Assembly (NCBI GenBank): GCA_034432635.1
Contig: DAOUBK010000073.1
Span: 1-64,000, forward strand
Reading direction: 5' to 3'
Source of the DNA: Roseiflexus sp034432635
GTDB lineage: Bacteria; Chloroflexota; Chloroflexia; Chloroflexales; Roseiflexaceae
Length of the DNA: 64,000 nucleotides
The position numbers and the translations under genes were made by a program. The notes under the pieces were generated by a model. It worked only from the letters and a program-made list of their open reading frames with translations. It was not told the DNA's origin and did no database searches. This document shows positions 27,401 to 34,534 of the stretch, in pieces. Within the stretch, counting starts at the first letter, position 1. Each line of letters opens with the position of its first letter.

Positions 27401-27989
27401 CGATGCGACGGCAATTCCTCCCGATCTGAGCATTCTGGCGATCAGTCGGTTTGGCATTCGCGCGGAGGCGTCGGTGGCGGTTGCCGTGGTAACGCCAACA
27501 CCGACGCCAGAACCGACTGCCACTCCGCCGCCGCCGACCGTTCAACCAACGCCTGAGACTTTGCCTGCGCCGACCGAAGCGCCGCCCGTTCCGCCGCCTG
27601 CGCCGCCCCCGGTGACAACACCAACGCCGGAGGTGTCACTGGCGGAACTGGTGCGCCTCGAATGTCGCTCAGGGGAACGCATTGTGCTCACCGGTGCAGG
27701 ACCACCGCGCGAGTCGTTCCTGCTCTACTTTGGACGGCGTGCAGTGAGCGGCGGTAGTGTCGCACCCAATGGCATCTATCGCATCGAAATGCTGATCGGA
27801 CCAGAACGACCCGGCGAGTATCCCGTGAGTGTCCGGTTGCGGCTTGGTGACCGTCCCCTACCGATACGCACCTATCAGTACGGCGCCGACCGGTTGATCA
27901 ACCTGAGCGATGCTTCACCGACCGCTGTGACAACAGAACTTCTGTGCGTTGTCCAGCGTGCTGAACCGACGCCAACGATTGCGCCGTAG
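24438..27989 (+). CDS. Pseudokinase-FHA membrane protein
   Basis: An 1183-residue paralogue with a degenerate kinase fold (about 11-285). The glycine loop reads AADGAG, VAIK is VAIR (Arg43), and the catalytic loop HRDIKPDN is HGALTPER (134-141), so the catalytic Asp, Lys and Asn are all gone; DFG (158-160) and APE remain. A linker of over 200 residues holds repeated acidic-Thr-Val-Ile motifs (see the separate entry). FHA at about 503-600 keeps GR, S..H and SKNGT and should still bind phosphothreonine. Two beta-sandwich domains, a membrane helix 'LIPTWLIPLALLAFLAILYF' and an outer Pro/Thr linker with a small beta domain follow. Known pseudokinases act as scaffolds or allosteric partners, which is the best guess here. 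Confidence 0.88.
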   Translation: MPDSAANEQTIGAYRLEEEIAADGAGVVYRARHLPTAQPVAIRMLPPDMVTAPDFRERFEREMRTAAALYHPHITELYEFRISEGRAFIVSELPSDGFLRDAIRRRMLPLRLSVELARQAAVGLSVAHARGVVHGALTPERCALFAGPGGSYLLKVSDFGIARLIAPVAAVPAVYQAPELRAGGDPDPSADCYALGAMLYEMIVGSPPPPTSIPPLRTLRPEAPANLEALVARCLASDPSQRFGQMSELAEALGALVVAMGEQSSVAAADEPTVIEQRAIADDVTVAAHAFASMPDDMKLIAPVPSGEGADAPERSRAPGHEDTPREEGTPPEVADDVTVIAPVVAGAPSGVVADAPQGSRASDREATQEEVADDVMVIAPVVVVGTPPEVADDVTVIAPVVAGAPSSAVADATAALLADTASDEGLTVLPSPSVTPQQPSARADVAAEAPSVVPPDEAVTILPESAPAISTPLPQVSATQSLMVATPPPGFPALPPPSSMPQVQLLDNAGAPLRVISLTGDGLAIGRAESNDLQLPDDTVSEEHAFIDWDGRQVTITDLGSKNGTFVAGVCLPPQERYPWQGGAPVRIGVYWLRLIPPLVQAASMVVPVAYGIPAPEAVAAPPQTAGAPPPRTPAPVTPSFDAPVIPPTAAPPSQAGITQMPAPGTPQSASPQSPIQPTGGSRTGGVGVTQPPLSSNRYGVELEQDVMTLTPGMPAVLRMTLHNYSDSVDHLRVEVQGVPETWIQGPTPEPQLLPNGRAPVALNINVPRTPENRAGPYPVTIYARSRSRPNEAGAAQATWSVQAFTEHRLELKPRRAAGWRKAHYNLTLTNAGNVPMRYTLVGEDDEQALSFNVGEAPVALEPSAAYKHRLTVQGPIRWLGSSQPRSFSVQARTEKRSETQTSSAQFIQRALIPTWLIPLALLAFLAILYFVTLPPVIRNPRFERSPQIAGQPARLIYEIDNAQRVELLPLGVLAPADSGRRTFEFLDATAIPPDLSILAISRFGIRAEASVAVAVVTPTPTPEPTATPPPPTVQPTPETLPAPTEAPPVPPPAPPPVTTPTPEVSLAELVRLECRSGERIVLTGAGPPRESFLLYFGRRAVSGGSVAPNGIYRIEMLIGPERPGEYPVSVRLRLGDRPLPIRTYQYGADRLINLSDASPTAVTTELLCVVQRAEPTPTIAP
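25240..25835 (+). repeat. Coding array of acidic-x-Thr-Val-Ile motifs (candidate phosphothreonine sites)
   Basis: Eight related motifs lie in the pseudokinase-FHA linker: EPTVIE, DDVTVAA, DDMKLIAP, DDVTVIAP, DDVMVIAP, DDVTVIAP, EGLTVLPS and EAVTILPE. Six keep the Thr, and an upstream acidic pair is usual. The units around 25440-25680 are also repeated at DNA level (GGTGGCTGACGATGTGAC). Similar acidic-Thr motifs are phosphorylated by bacterial kinases in FHA partners; phosphorylation here is inferred. Confidence 0.6.
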
Positions 27990-27996
27990 CAGTCGG

Positions 27997-29295
27997 TCAC
28001 TGCTCTGGGTAGGCTTCGAGTGTCTCTTTGACCGCTGCCAGGAACGCATCGGCAGTGGCGCCATCACAGGCACGATGGTCGAACGTGAGCGACAGATAAC
28101 ACATCGGACGGACGACGATCGCATCACTCCCCTGATGGGTGATAACCACTGGACGCCTGACAATCGCACCGACGCCAAGAATACCGCTCTGCCCGCGATT
28201 GAGTATCGGCGTTGCGAACAGGCTCCCGCCGACGCCATGATTGGAAATGGTGAACGTGCCGCCTTCGGTATCGTCCGGCTGTAACCGGCGCATACGCGCA
28301 CGTTCGGTCAGGTCGTTCAGCATGCGTGCAATCCCCGCCAGGCTTTTCTCGTCGGCATCGCGCAATACCGGTACGATCAGCCCATCGTCGAGCGCAACCG
28401 CGACTCCGATATGAATACGTCGGTAGGTGATAATGCCCTCGTCGGTGAAACGGGAATTCAGTGCCGGAACACGGCGTAACGCGGTTGCAACCGCCTGCAC
28501 TATGTAAGCGGTGACCGTCAGACGAATCCCCTGCTGCTCGAATGAGCTACGGTGACGCTCACGATGCGCCAGCACCTGCTCCATATCGACCTCGAAGACG
28601 GTCGTTGCCTGTGGTGCATCGCGGAGGGAGCGCACCATGTGGTCGGCGATCACGCGGCGCATGGCTGTCAACGGCGTGAGGATGGCATCGTCGGGCAGCG
28701 GTTGAGCGACGGTGGCGCGCGGCGGCGGCGCGGCCGATGTGGGTGGCGGTGGTGGCGGTGCGACCGGTACAGGCGGAGGTGGTGGCGGTGCAACCGGTGT
28801 GGGTGGCGGTGTGGCGACGGTCTTCTGTCGCTCCTCGATGTAGCGCAGCACATCCTTCTTGCTGACGCGTCCACCGGTGCCGGTGCCGCGAATCTGGCTC
28901 AGATCGATGCCGTACTCGGCGGCGAGACGGGCAACAACCGGCGTAATCGGCGGACCGTCGGTGCGGCGCGAGCGTGCCGGTTCTGGCGTCACCGTCGTCA
29001 CTGTCGTTGCCGTCGTCCCGGCGCCTGGTTCTGGAGCGCTACTCACTGCCGCTTCGCTCGCTTCACCAACCCGGGCGATCAATGTACCGACCGGCACGGT
29101 GGCGCCTTCCGGCACAGCGATCTCGAGCAGGACGCCACTTGTGATCGATGTTACCTCGGTCGAGACCTTATCCGTTTCGACTTCTACCAGCGCTTCGTAT
29201 CGCTCGACGCGGTCGCCGACACGCTTGAGCCAGCGCCCGATCGTCGCTTCGGTCATACTTTCGCCGATCTGCGGCAAAACAATATCAACCGCCAT
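27997..29295 (-). CDS. 2-oxoacid dehydrogenase E2 (dihydrolipoamide acyltransferase)
   Basis: A 432-residue E2 component. An N-terminal lipoyl domain has the lipoylation Lys43 in 'VETDKVST'. A Pro/Ala linker leads to the E3/E1-binding domain ('TPVVARLAAEYGIDLSQIRG' with 'GGRVSKKDVLRYI'), then a long Pro-rich hinge and the catalytic domain ending in 'LTFDHRACDGATADAFL', the HRxxDG active-site motif. It transfers acyl groups to CoA in a pyruvate, 2-oxoglutarate or branched-chain complex; which one cannot be told, since no E1 or E3 gene is adjacent. ATG 29295 starts the lipoyl domain; an in-frame ATG 57 bp upstream adds only unconserved residues. It converges on the pseudokinase gene with a 7 bp gap. 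Confidence 0.93.
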   Translation of the reverse strand: MAVDIVLPQIGESMTEATIGRWLKRVGDRVERYEALVEVETDKVSTEVTSITSGVLLEIAVPEGATVPVGTLIARVGEASEAAVSSAPEPGAGTTATTVTTVTPEPARSRRTDGPPITPVVARLAAEYGIDLSQIRGTGTGGRVSKKDVLRYIEERQKTVATPPPTPVAPPPPPPVPVAPPPPPPTSAAPPPRATVAQPLPDDAILTPLTAMRRVIADHMVRSLRDAPQATTVFEVDMEQVLAHRERHRSSFEQQGIRLTVTAYIVQAVATALRRVPALNSRFTDEGIITYRRIHIGVAVALDDGLIVPVLRDADEKSLAGIARMLNDLTERARMRRLQPDDTEGGTFTISNHGVGGSLFATPILNRGQSGILGVGAIVRRPVVITHQGSDAIVVRPMCYLSLTFDHRACDGATADAFLAAVKETLEAYPEQ

Positions 29296-29767
29296 GGTCG
29301 CATTCCTGGAGATTACAAATGCGTATGGTGACCGCGGATTGGAGGTGCGCACTAGAAAACATTATATCAGAAGAGCGAGGGCGGCGATCAGGGTGCGGCA
29401 GTTACTGCTGCACTTTCCACATTCGACGCCTAAAACTTTGTGCCTCTCGCCAGGAGTGTGTGATGCACGTTTCTTCCCAAGGGATGCGGTATCTTCCGAT
29501 CACATTCATGCTGCACCGCGCATCCCAGGTACGCAAGCACCCGTCCTCGGCATCCACCGTGGCGTGCTTTGCCGCCGCTAGTCTCGGTCGAGCCGGGACG
29601 CAGGGAGAACCAGCAGGGACATCCCCTATGCTTGTGACCGGTAGCGCACGGACGCTTGTCTTCCATACGCCAGACAATGCGATCTGTGCATTTCTGCGTG
29701 CCCGATCCTCGTGGGGCGGTGAAACAGGCAGGATGGTTCAGTCGAGCTTCGCAGTACATAACAGTCC
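29296..29767. other. Intergenic region, no gene supported
   Basis: About 470 bp between the E2 gene and the amidase gene, both on the minus strand. Apart from the E2 promoter near 29361 it holds GC-rich text with 'GGACGGGTGC'-type strings on the minus strand like those in other gaps of this window. Short frames on both strands lack ribosome sites and recognisable domains. Confidence 0.5.
29361..29369 (-). promoter_or_regulatory. Extended -10 promoter of the E2 gene
   Basis: On the minus strand TGATATAAT forms a perfect extended -10, giving a leader of roughly 60 nt before the E2 start at 29295. No convincing -35 was found. Confidence 0.5.
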
Positions 29768-31762
29768 CTAGGGTTGCAACACGGCAACCTCGAAATGCAT
29801 CCCGTCGAGACGCGGAAAATGCCCACCCCAGTAGAATCCGAAGTGGCGCGCAATTGCTGCGAGTTCGCGTACTGATCCAGGCTGACCGACCAGCGCGGGA
29901 ACGGCATTCAGACCGTTGAGGTTCGTGGCAGGATCGTAGTTGATGTCGAACGCGGTACCAAAGGCGTGATTGCTCAAGCTTTCGGCGGTGTCGTCCTTGC
30001 GTCCGCGAATGAAGCGTGGACTGTACGAACCATTCCAGATGATGACCCGATTGAGCAACCCGGCTTCTTCCCACGCCTGCCACAGGCGCAGCAGCTGGTT
30101 GACCGCCAGGCGATGCCAGCGGATCGCGCCATTGGCAGGCGCACCGCGAATGTTGCGCCCGATCAACTGGGGAATCTGCACGGTCACGATATTCTCCTGC
30201 TCCCACGATCCAAGGATACGGATGCCATCTCTGTCGCGGCTCGGATCGGGCACGAACTCATACGCACCGAAGAGCGCCTGGCGCTGCGCTGCCGTCACCA
30301 GCGGCTTGAAATCGGGCGGTGGGGGCCACTGTGGACTGGCGCGGTCTCCCGGTGGCATTGGAAGACGACCGGTCAGCGCCTCGATCTGGCGGGTCACAGC
30401 CGATCCGATCACCAGCGGCGATGTGGCAGACTTCGGTTTCCACTGCTCGACCTGCGGCGGCGCTGTCAGTTGACTCTGGCGTCTGACCGGTCCGTTACCG
30501 ACGCGGTAGAGTGTGTCGAAGGCAAATACCTGGATGGTGAGCGTTACTCCCTGGAAATCCTTCTGGTACGCATCGGTCAGCGGTGCACCGATCCGGGCGG
30601 CGATGGCAGCCTGATGGAAGGGCGAAGCCGGATCGAAATCAGCGCCGCTTGCTTTGTACATCTCAGCCCAGAGGAGGCTGGACAGTGGTCCCGCCGGCGT
30701 CTCACTCAGTTTGCGCACATCATTCCAGCAGGTTTTCGTTTCTGGAGTGGCAACCGGCGTATACAGCACATCGCCGCAGAACACCTGCATCGAATACTGT
30801 TGCCCCTCGAGCGTTACGCGGTAACTTCCGCTCAATGGCGGACCGAGGCGTTGCTCAGCCGCTATACGGTGGAATGCCCAGCCTGGATTGAATTGCGTGT
30901 TCCCCTGTTTCGCGCGACTGCTGACGATCCCGGCGTCGAAACTCGATTTCAACAGCTCAAAGGCGAGCGTTCCAGGAGCAGGAAAGTTACCGGCGATCAG
31001 ATCGCTGAGAGTCTGCACCTCAGCCCACTTTTCCCCTTCGTTGAACACGGTGTCGCGTGTAAAGTGCTGGTAGTTGTACTGTCGTTTGTTGACCGTCAAC
31101 CAGGCGGATCGTGGCGAACTAGGGGCAATCGGTGCGCCGAAACCATTTCTGGCGGCGTGCAAATGAAATGCGGCGCCGATGTTGAAACCGCCAGAGCGTG
31201 CTGCCGTTTCATTCTGGAGGAAGAGCCAGAGCGCCCGCTGGCGTTCAGGTGTATCGTCGATCGCAGGCGCCCCCAGCAATGCTACAGGCAGCGCCTCCGG
31301 CAGCGGCGGCAGCGTAAAGGGAGAAAGTGTCCCATACGTAACACCCGGACGTGGCGGCGTCCAGTGCAGCAATGCCGCGTCTGCCAGCAGCCCGTGACGC
31401 TGCTGAATATCGAGTGTCAGGCGACGCAGTGCAATCACCTGCTCGCGTGATCGTGCCGCGCGCGGCGCGCCCTCGATAACGATACCGATGCTGATCCGGT
31501 CGATATTCCGTACTCGCCCGAGTTTTGCCAGCCCGCTATGGCGCGCCGCGCGCGCTTCGTCCACCAGTTGGGTGATGGTGCCGTTGACGCCAATGTGGTA
31601 GTGCGGCGAGCGCGTGCTTGCTCTGGCGCTCCATCGCGCGGTAGCCTGTTCCGCAGGAGATGGATCGTTGTGGAAGACGATCACAGCGATGGCAGCGCCG
31701 CGACGCGATTCGGAAGCGGAAGGCGCTGCGGCTTGCCACTGAATGGGGAGTTGCTCACTCAT
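29768..31762 (-). CDS. Amidase-like / M15 peptidase with three internal repeats
   Basis: A 664-residue protein with peptidoglycan-hydrolase modules at both ends. The N-terminus resembles an amidase_2/PGRP domain ('IAVIVFHND' for the first His, 'HYHIGVNGTITQLVDEARAARHSG', then 'HWTPPRPGVTYG'). The middle holds three related units of about 100 residues, each with '(F/L)GAP(I/L)' or 'LGPPL' and '(M/I)QVF..D.LY'. The C-terminus is a VanY/M15 L,D- or D,D-peptidase with 'SNHAFGTAFDINYD' and 'DGMHFEV', holding the zinc His/Asp/His set. No signal peptide is seen. Without secretion it could be a phage-type lysin or recycling enzyme; a link to the eCIS is possible but not shown. Confidence 0.78.
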   Translation of the reverse strand: MSEQLPIQWQAAAPSASESRRGAAIAVIVFHNDPSPAEQATARWSARASTRSPHYHIGVNGTITQLVDEARAARHSGLAKLGRVRNIDRISIGIVIEGAPRAARSREQVIALRRLTLDIQQRHGLLADAALLHWTPPRPGVTYGTLSPFTLPPLPEALPVALLGAPAIDDTPERQRALWLFLQNETAARSGGFNIGAAFHLHAARNGFGAPIAPSSPRSAWLTVNKRQYNYQHFTRDTVFNEGEKWAEVQTLSDLIAGNFPAPGTLAFELLKSSFDAGIVSSRAKQGNTQFNPGWAFHRIAAEQRLGPPLSGSYRVTLEGQQYSMQVFCGDVLYTPVATPETKTCWNDVRKLSETPAGPLSSLLWAEMYKASGADFDPASPFHQAAIAARIGAPLTDAYQKDFQGVTLTIQVFAFDTLYRVGNGPVRRQSQLTAPPQVEQWKPKSATSPLVIGSAVTRQIEALTGRLPMPPGDRASPQWPPPPDFKPLVTAAQRQALFGAYEFVPDPSRDRDGIRILGSWEQENIVTVQIPQLIGRNIRGAPANGAIRWHRLAVNQLLRLWQAWEEAGLLNRVIIWNGSYSPRFIRGRKDDTAESLSNHAFGTAFDINYDPATNLNGLNAVPALVGQPGSVRELAAIARHFGFYWGGHFPRLDGMHFEVAVLQP

Positions 31763-31897
31763 ACGTCACCTATCCCTCACACTGTGCCCGAATCCCATGC
31801 GCCTCAGTTCCCTGGCGACCGACGGAGGATGCCGCAATCGATGTCGGCACACGTCGGATGCAGCCCGAACCCCGTGCTGCTCATATCAAACCTAGTG

Positions 31898-31924
31898 GAA
31901 CGTGCTGTACGGTACAGTTCGTTC
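31898..31924. repeat. Imperfect 27-bp palindrome
   Basis: GAAC-gtg-CTGTAC-g-GTACAG-ttc-GTTC: 11 of 13 arm positions pair. It lies about 135 bp upstream of the amidase/M15 gene (minus strand) and could be an operator or a structured element. Confidence 0.6.
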
Positions 31925-32069
31925 CCCATCTGTGCGGTATGACACGGAGCGAGGACGTCTCGCCCTCCCTGGACAGTCCGACGACGAACAGAACGTCCGG
32001 GTAACAATGCGTTTGTGGCGTTGCCATGCGCAATCCACGACTCTGTTTGCCTCTACGCCCCGCAGCGGC

Positions 32070-32239
32070 AGGGACGGGTGCCAGACCTGCCGATCATTGC
32101 GTCCTGATGCTGCCCGCAGTGTGCGTCGTACCTGTTTTCTGTCCGCCCCTATGTCCCGTAGGAGTAGGGACGGGTTCCAGACCTGCCGATCATTATGTCC
32201 TGATGCTGCCCGCAGTGTACGTCGTATTTCTGTCCGCCT
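32070..32239 (+). repeat. Direct repeat pair, about 75 bp units
   Basis: Two copies starting AGGGACGGGT at 32070 and 32166 share the blocks CCAGACCTGCCGATCATT, GTCCTGATGCTGCCCGCAGT and TCTGTCCGCC with scattered substitutions. They are non-coding and of unknown role. Confidence 0.85.
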
Positions 32240-32423
32240 TTGAAAGCAGGACGGCCAGATGCACGATGACCTCGCTCCTGTGACAGGTCGCACGCGACGC
32301 CCGCGTTCCCGGGTTGTGCAGAGACATACACTGTTCTATTGCACCGGGAATATTCTAGCAAGACCAGACGTTGTCCAGGCAGGAATACCTCCCGATCGAG
32401 ATGGAGCATCGGTGCGACCCGCT

Positions 32424-32448
32424 GTGCTACAGATAACCATTGTAGCAC
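32424..32448. terminator. Perfect hairpin downstream of the 32522-33043 gene
   Basis: GTGCTACA, a 9-base loop, and TGTAGCAC form an 8-bp perfect stem about 75 bp after the stop of the minus-strand gene. There is no T-run, so it is only a possible terminator or processing site. Confidence 0.35.
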
Positions 32449-32521
32449 GATGACGCGCAGGTGTCGGCAGAATGCCTGCAAACGCGCATTGAGCTTTGCG
32501 TGTCTGAAAAGAGAGGCGCTA

Positions 32522-33043
32522 TCATATCTCTGTCCCACGCCAGCAGGACAACGCACGCGCATTAACCCCCGCGCCCCATACCGGAATCTCCGGCATTGTC
32601 GGCGATGGTTGCCACAGATCAACAATGTCGCGCGCTGTCAACAGTTGTCCGAACGTCGTGGGGATGAATGTCACGCGCCGCAACCGACGACTAGGCACGG
32701 CAACCGGCAGTCGCAGCAGTGGACCGAGCGTAAAGCGGTAGTAGCGTGCAGTGGCGCGCGGATGGTGCGGTTCATCGGGGATCAGTTCGTAACGGTATGC
32801 CAGACCAACTGCGCGCACGGCGGCCAGGTACCGCACCGACCAGCGCTCCGCGCCGAACGCTGCTGTTTGATAGAACGCCAGGTGGCTGGCGGTGAGCGGC
32901 ACACGCACCCTATCGAGCGGCACACGATACCAGCCGGCGCGAATCCGTTCAAAATCTGCTACGCGCGTCACCACGCACACCAGCACTGGCGCATCGGCGG
33001 GAATATCGTCGAGGAGGGCACTATTTGAGTGATGATCGTCCAT
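32522..33043 (-). CDS. Conserved hypothetical protein
   Basis: A 173-residue protein of unknown function. The start at 33043 (MDDHHSNSALL) has CAGGAG about 7 bp upstream; the frame extends further 5' but that part has poor coding character. Visible features are 'VLVCVVTRVADFERIRAGWYRVPLD', a run of aromatic/basic residues around 'LAFYQTAAFGAERWSVRYLAAV', and a C-terminal 'FIPTTFGQLLTARDIVDLW'. The sequence resembles small proteins, found scattered in Chloroflexota and other phyla, that have no assigned role. No signal, membrane helix or catalytic motif is seen. Confidence 0.7.
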   Translation of the reverse strand: MDDHHSNSALLDDIPADAPVLVCVVTRVADFERIRAGWYRVPLDRVRVPLTASHLAFYQTAAFGAERWSVRYLAAVRAVGLAYRYELIPDEPHHPRATARYYRFTLGPLLRLPVAVPSRRLRRVTFIPTTFGQLLTARDIVDLWQPSPTMPEIPVWGAGVNARALSCWRGTEI

Positions 33044-33126
33044 GTTCGCTCCTGTATCGCTCTGCGGGTATTGGCGACGATCCGCGTTGCGCGCAGCAGC
33101 ATGTGTATCAGGATGTCCTATCGTCT

Positions 33127-33153
33127 CCGTTCGCCCCTGGGCGGAGCGAACGG
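33127..33153. repeat. 8-bp-arm inverted repeat
   Basis: CCGTTCGC and GCGAACGG flank an 11-base loop, about 85 bp upstream of the start at 33043. No T-run follows on either strand. Confidence 0.6.
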
Positions 33154-33211
33154 GGTTGGGTTTGTCTCTGCGTTTCATCGTTCGCCACACGTATCAGAAT
33201 GCCTCATTGCT

Positions 33212-33238
33212 CCCCTTCTCTCACTATGGGAGAAGGGG
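33212..33238. repeat. 9-bp-arm inverted repeat, REP-like
   Basis: CCCCTTCTC and GAGAAGGGG flank a 9-base loop and run into GCAGGGGGATGAGG. This layout is typical of dispersed intergenic palindromes; copy number in the genome is not visible here. Confidence 0.6.
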
Positions 33239-33278
33239 CAGGGGGATGAGGAACCAAAGCCTTACTGCTGACCACATC

Positions 33279-33430
33279 CTGGTGGGGCAGAAGCACACCG
33301 GAGGCTTACGCTCCCAGGGGGAGCGCTCCCTCTCGAACGCGAACCCTGGAGGGCTGACGCACCCAGGGACGGACGGGACGCCCCATGCCCTGGTGGGGCA
33401 GAGGCGCGCCAGAGGCACGCGCTCCCAGGG
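33279..33430 (+). repeat. Direct repeat pair, about 41 bp units
   Basis: Copies at 33279-33319 and 33389-33430 both begin CCTGGTGGGGCAGA and end CTCCCAGGG, with most differences in the middle. They are about 110 bp apart and non-coding. Confidence 0.8.
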
Positions 33431-33505
33431 AGAGATGCGACATTCTCGCTCCCGGTATGCGCATGGCTTAGCCACGACCCTGCCAATCCAGGTTTGCTTA
33501 CGTTC

Positions 33506-34447
33506 TCAGACGACCCAGCCAGCATATTCGGGCGCATAGCGTCGGAGATCGTCGCGCAGCCGCAGCAGTGCCAGATCGGCGGCTTTGGCTTCGAGCATAA
33601 CATCGAAAGGCGGCAACCCGCGCGCTGCGTTGAGCAAAGCAATGAACTCGAACGGGTTGATAAAATCGCTGTGCTGCCCGGCGCGCGGCGCAACCACCTG
33701 TGGCGCGCCCCGCCCTGATCGCCTGAGGTGCGCTTCGGTGCGCTGGGTGCTGAAATGAACCTCTGGACGCACACCGGAAGACCAGGTCGCCAGCGCAAGC
33801 CCCAACGCCTCGCTCAGCCCAAGACGCTCCGGATTGTGCAACTGAAAGTGGAAGGCATCGAATACCACCGGAATACCGGTGAACCGGTGAAGACGCAGGG
33901 CGGCGAACAAGCCAAAGCGCTCGCCATCGGGTTCGATGGCAATGCGCCGCCTGGCAGCGGAAGGCATCCGCTCGAAACGGACGGCGAATCGTTCCGCCGC
34001 AGCCGCACAATCCCCGCCCTCGCCGCCGATATGGACCACAATAACACTCTCCGGACCGGCGCCGAGCGCGTCGAGCAGCGCTGCAAGGGAAGCGATATGC
34101 GCCAAGGCGCGTGCTGCAGTTTCTTCAGAAGCGGCGCCGGGAGTTGTGCCAGGGTGGGGATGCATGCTGAGCCGGATGGCGGCAGATCGCGCATACGATC
34201 CTGCCTCGTCGAGCATGGCGGCAGCAACGGCAATCTGCTCCGCCGGCGCCCCGGCGTGATCCTCCGGCGCCAGCAGATCATCGGGCAGCCGGTAGAAGCG
34301 AATATTGTGTGCGTCCAGGTAGCGGAGTGCCTCGATGACCCACAGGAGCCGGACACTGAGGTGTGCGCCGACTTCTGATTGATGGACACTGGCGCGGGAT
34401 AATCGTGCGTGTCCCAGGATTTTGGTGGCGATGCCAAGATAGATCAT
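33506..34447 (-). CDS. uvsE: UV DNA damage endonuclease, UvsE/UvdE-like
   Basis: A 313-residue TIM-barrel-type protein. Family features visible are 'NIRFYRLPDDLLAP' near the N-terminus, 'IRLSMHPHPGT' (the conserved SMHP with metal-binding His), 'VIVVHIGGEGGD', 'RIAIEPDGE' and 'IPVVFDAFHFQLHN'. The family nicks DNA 5' of cyclobutane dimers and 6-4 photoproducts, a fitting repair activity for a phototroph of sunlit mats. It is divergent from gltX. The promoter is strong (TTGACA, 16 bp, TATACT) and overlaps a palindrome, so its expression is probably controlled. The N-terminus differs from classic UvdE, so it may represent a divergent branch of the family. Confidence 0.78.
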   Translation of the reverse strand: MIYLGIATKILGHARLSRASVHQSEVGAHLSVRLLWVIEALRYLDAHNIRFYRLPDDLLAPEDHAGAPAEQIAVAAAMLDEAGSYARSAAIRLSMHPHPGTTPGAASEETAARALAHIASLAALLDALGAGPESVIVVHIGGEGGDCAAAAERFAVRFERMPSAARRRIAIEPDGERFGLFAALRLHRFTGIPVVFDAFHFQLHNPERLGLSEALGLALATWSSGVRPEVHFSTQRTEAHLRRSGRGAPQVVAPRAGQHSDFINPFEFIALLNAARGLPPFDVMLEAKAADLALLRLRDDLRRYAPEYAGWVV

Positions 34448-34456
34448 AGTGTCTTC

Positions 34457-34474
34457 CTATACGTTTTCGTATAG
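34457..34474. promoter_or_regulatory. Palindromic operator candidate over the uvsE start site
   Basis: CTATACG-TTTT-CGTATAG is a perfect 7-bp inverted repeat that touches the uvsE -10 and covers the expected transcription start. A second CGTTTTCGT copy lies at 34481-34489, inside the uvsE spacer and 19 bp from the first. This arrangement is typical of a repressor site. Confidence 0.6.
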
Positions 34475-34500
34475 TATATCCGTTTTCGTGTCAATGTCAA
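34473..34500 (-). promoter_or_regulatory. uvsE promoter
   Basis: On the minus strand TTGACA (34500-34495), a 16-bp spacer and TATACT (34478-34473) make a near-consensus sigma-70-type promoter just upstream of the uvsE start at 34447. Confidence 0.7.
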
Positions 34501-34505
34501 GCGCC

Positions 34506-34534
34506 TTGACGCCCGATTGTCACGCTGGTATACT
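34506..34534 (+). promoter_or_regulatory. gltX promoter
   Basis: TTGACG (34506-34511), a 17-bp spacer and TATACT (34529-34534) precede the gltX ATG by 32 bp. Its -35 lies 5 bp from the divergent uvsE -35, so the two promoters are back to back. Confidence 0.7.

Larger units (their letters stand above)
31763..32521. other. Repeat-rich intergenic region
   Basis: About 760 bp with no credible gene. It contains an imperfect palindrome (31898-31924), a degenerate direct repeat about 96 bp apart (32070-32239) and a perfect hairpin (32424-32448). Frames in this stretch follow the repeats and have no ribosome sites or conserved motifs. Confidence 0.6.
33044..33505. other. Intergenic region with inverted and direct repeats
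   Basis: About 460 bp between two minus-strand genes. It holds a hairpin (CCGTTCGC...GCGAACGG, 33127-33153), a second hairpin (CCCCTTCTC...GAGAAGGGG, 33212-33238, followed by GCAGGGGGATGAGG), and the direct repeat pair at 33279-33430. The 33212-33238 hairpin with its GGGGGATGAGG tail resembles intergenic repeat elements spread through many bacterial genomes. No gene is supported. Confidence 0.6.

Noticed and set aside
29319..29771. Plus-strand frame of 150 codons in the gap before the amidase gene
   Set aside because: No ribosome site, unusual composition and it sits in degenerate intergenic sequence; no domain seen.
29966..31450. Plus-strand frame of nearly 500 codons opposite the amidase/M15 gene
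   Set aside because: No recognisable motif or ribosome site; the minus strand carries catalytic motifs across the same region.
31763..33505. CRISPR array in the repeat-rich gaps
   Set aside because: Only two degenerate copies of each unit, unequal spacing and no cas genes.
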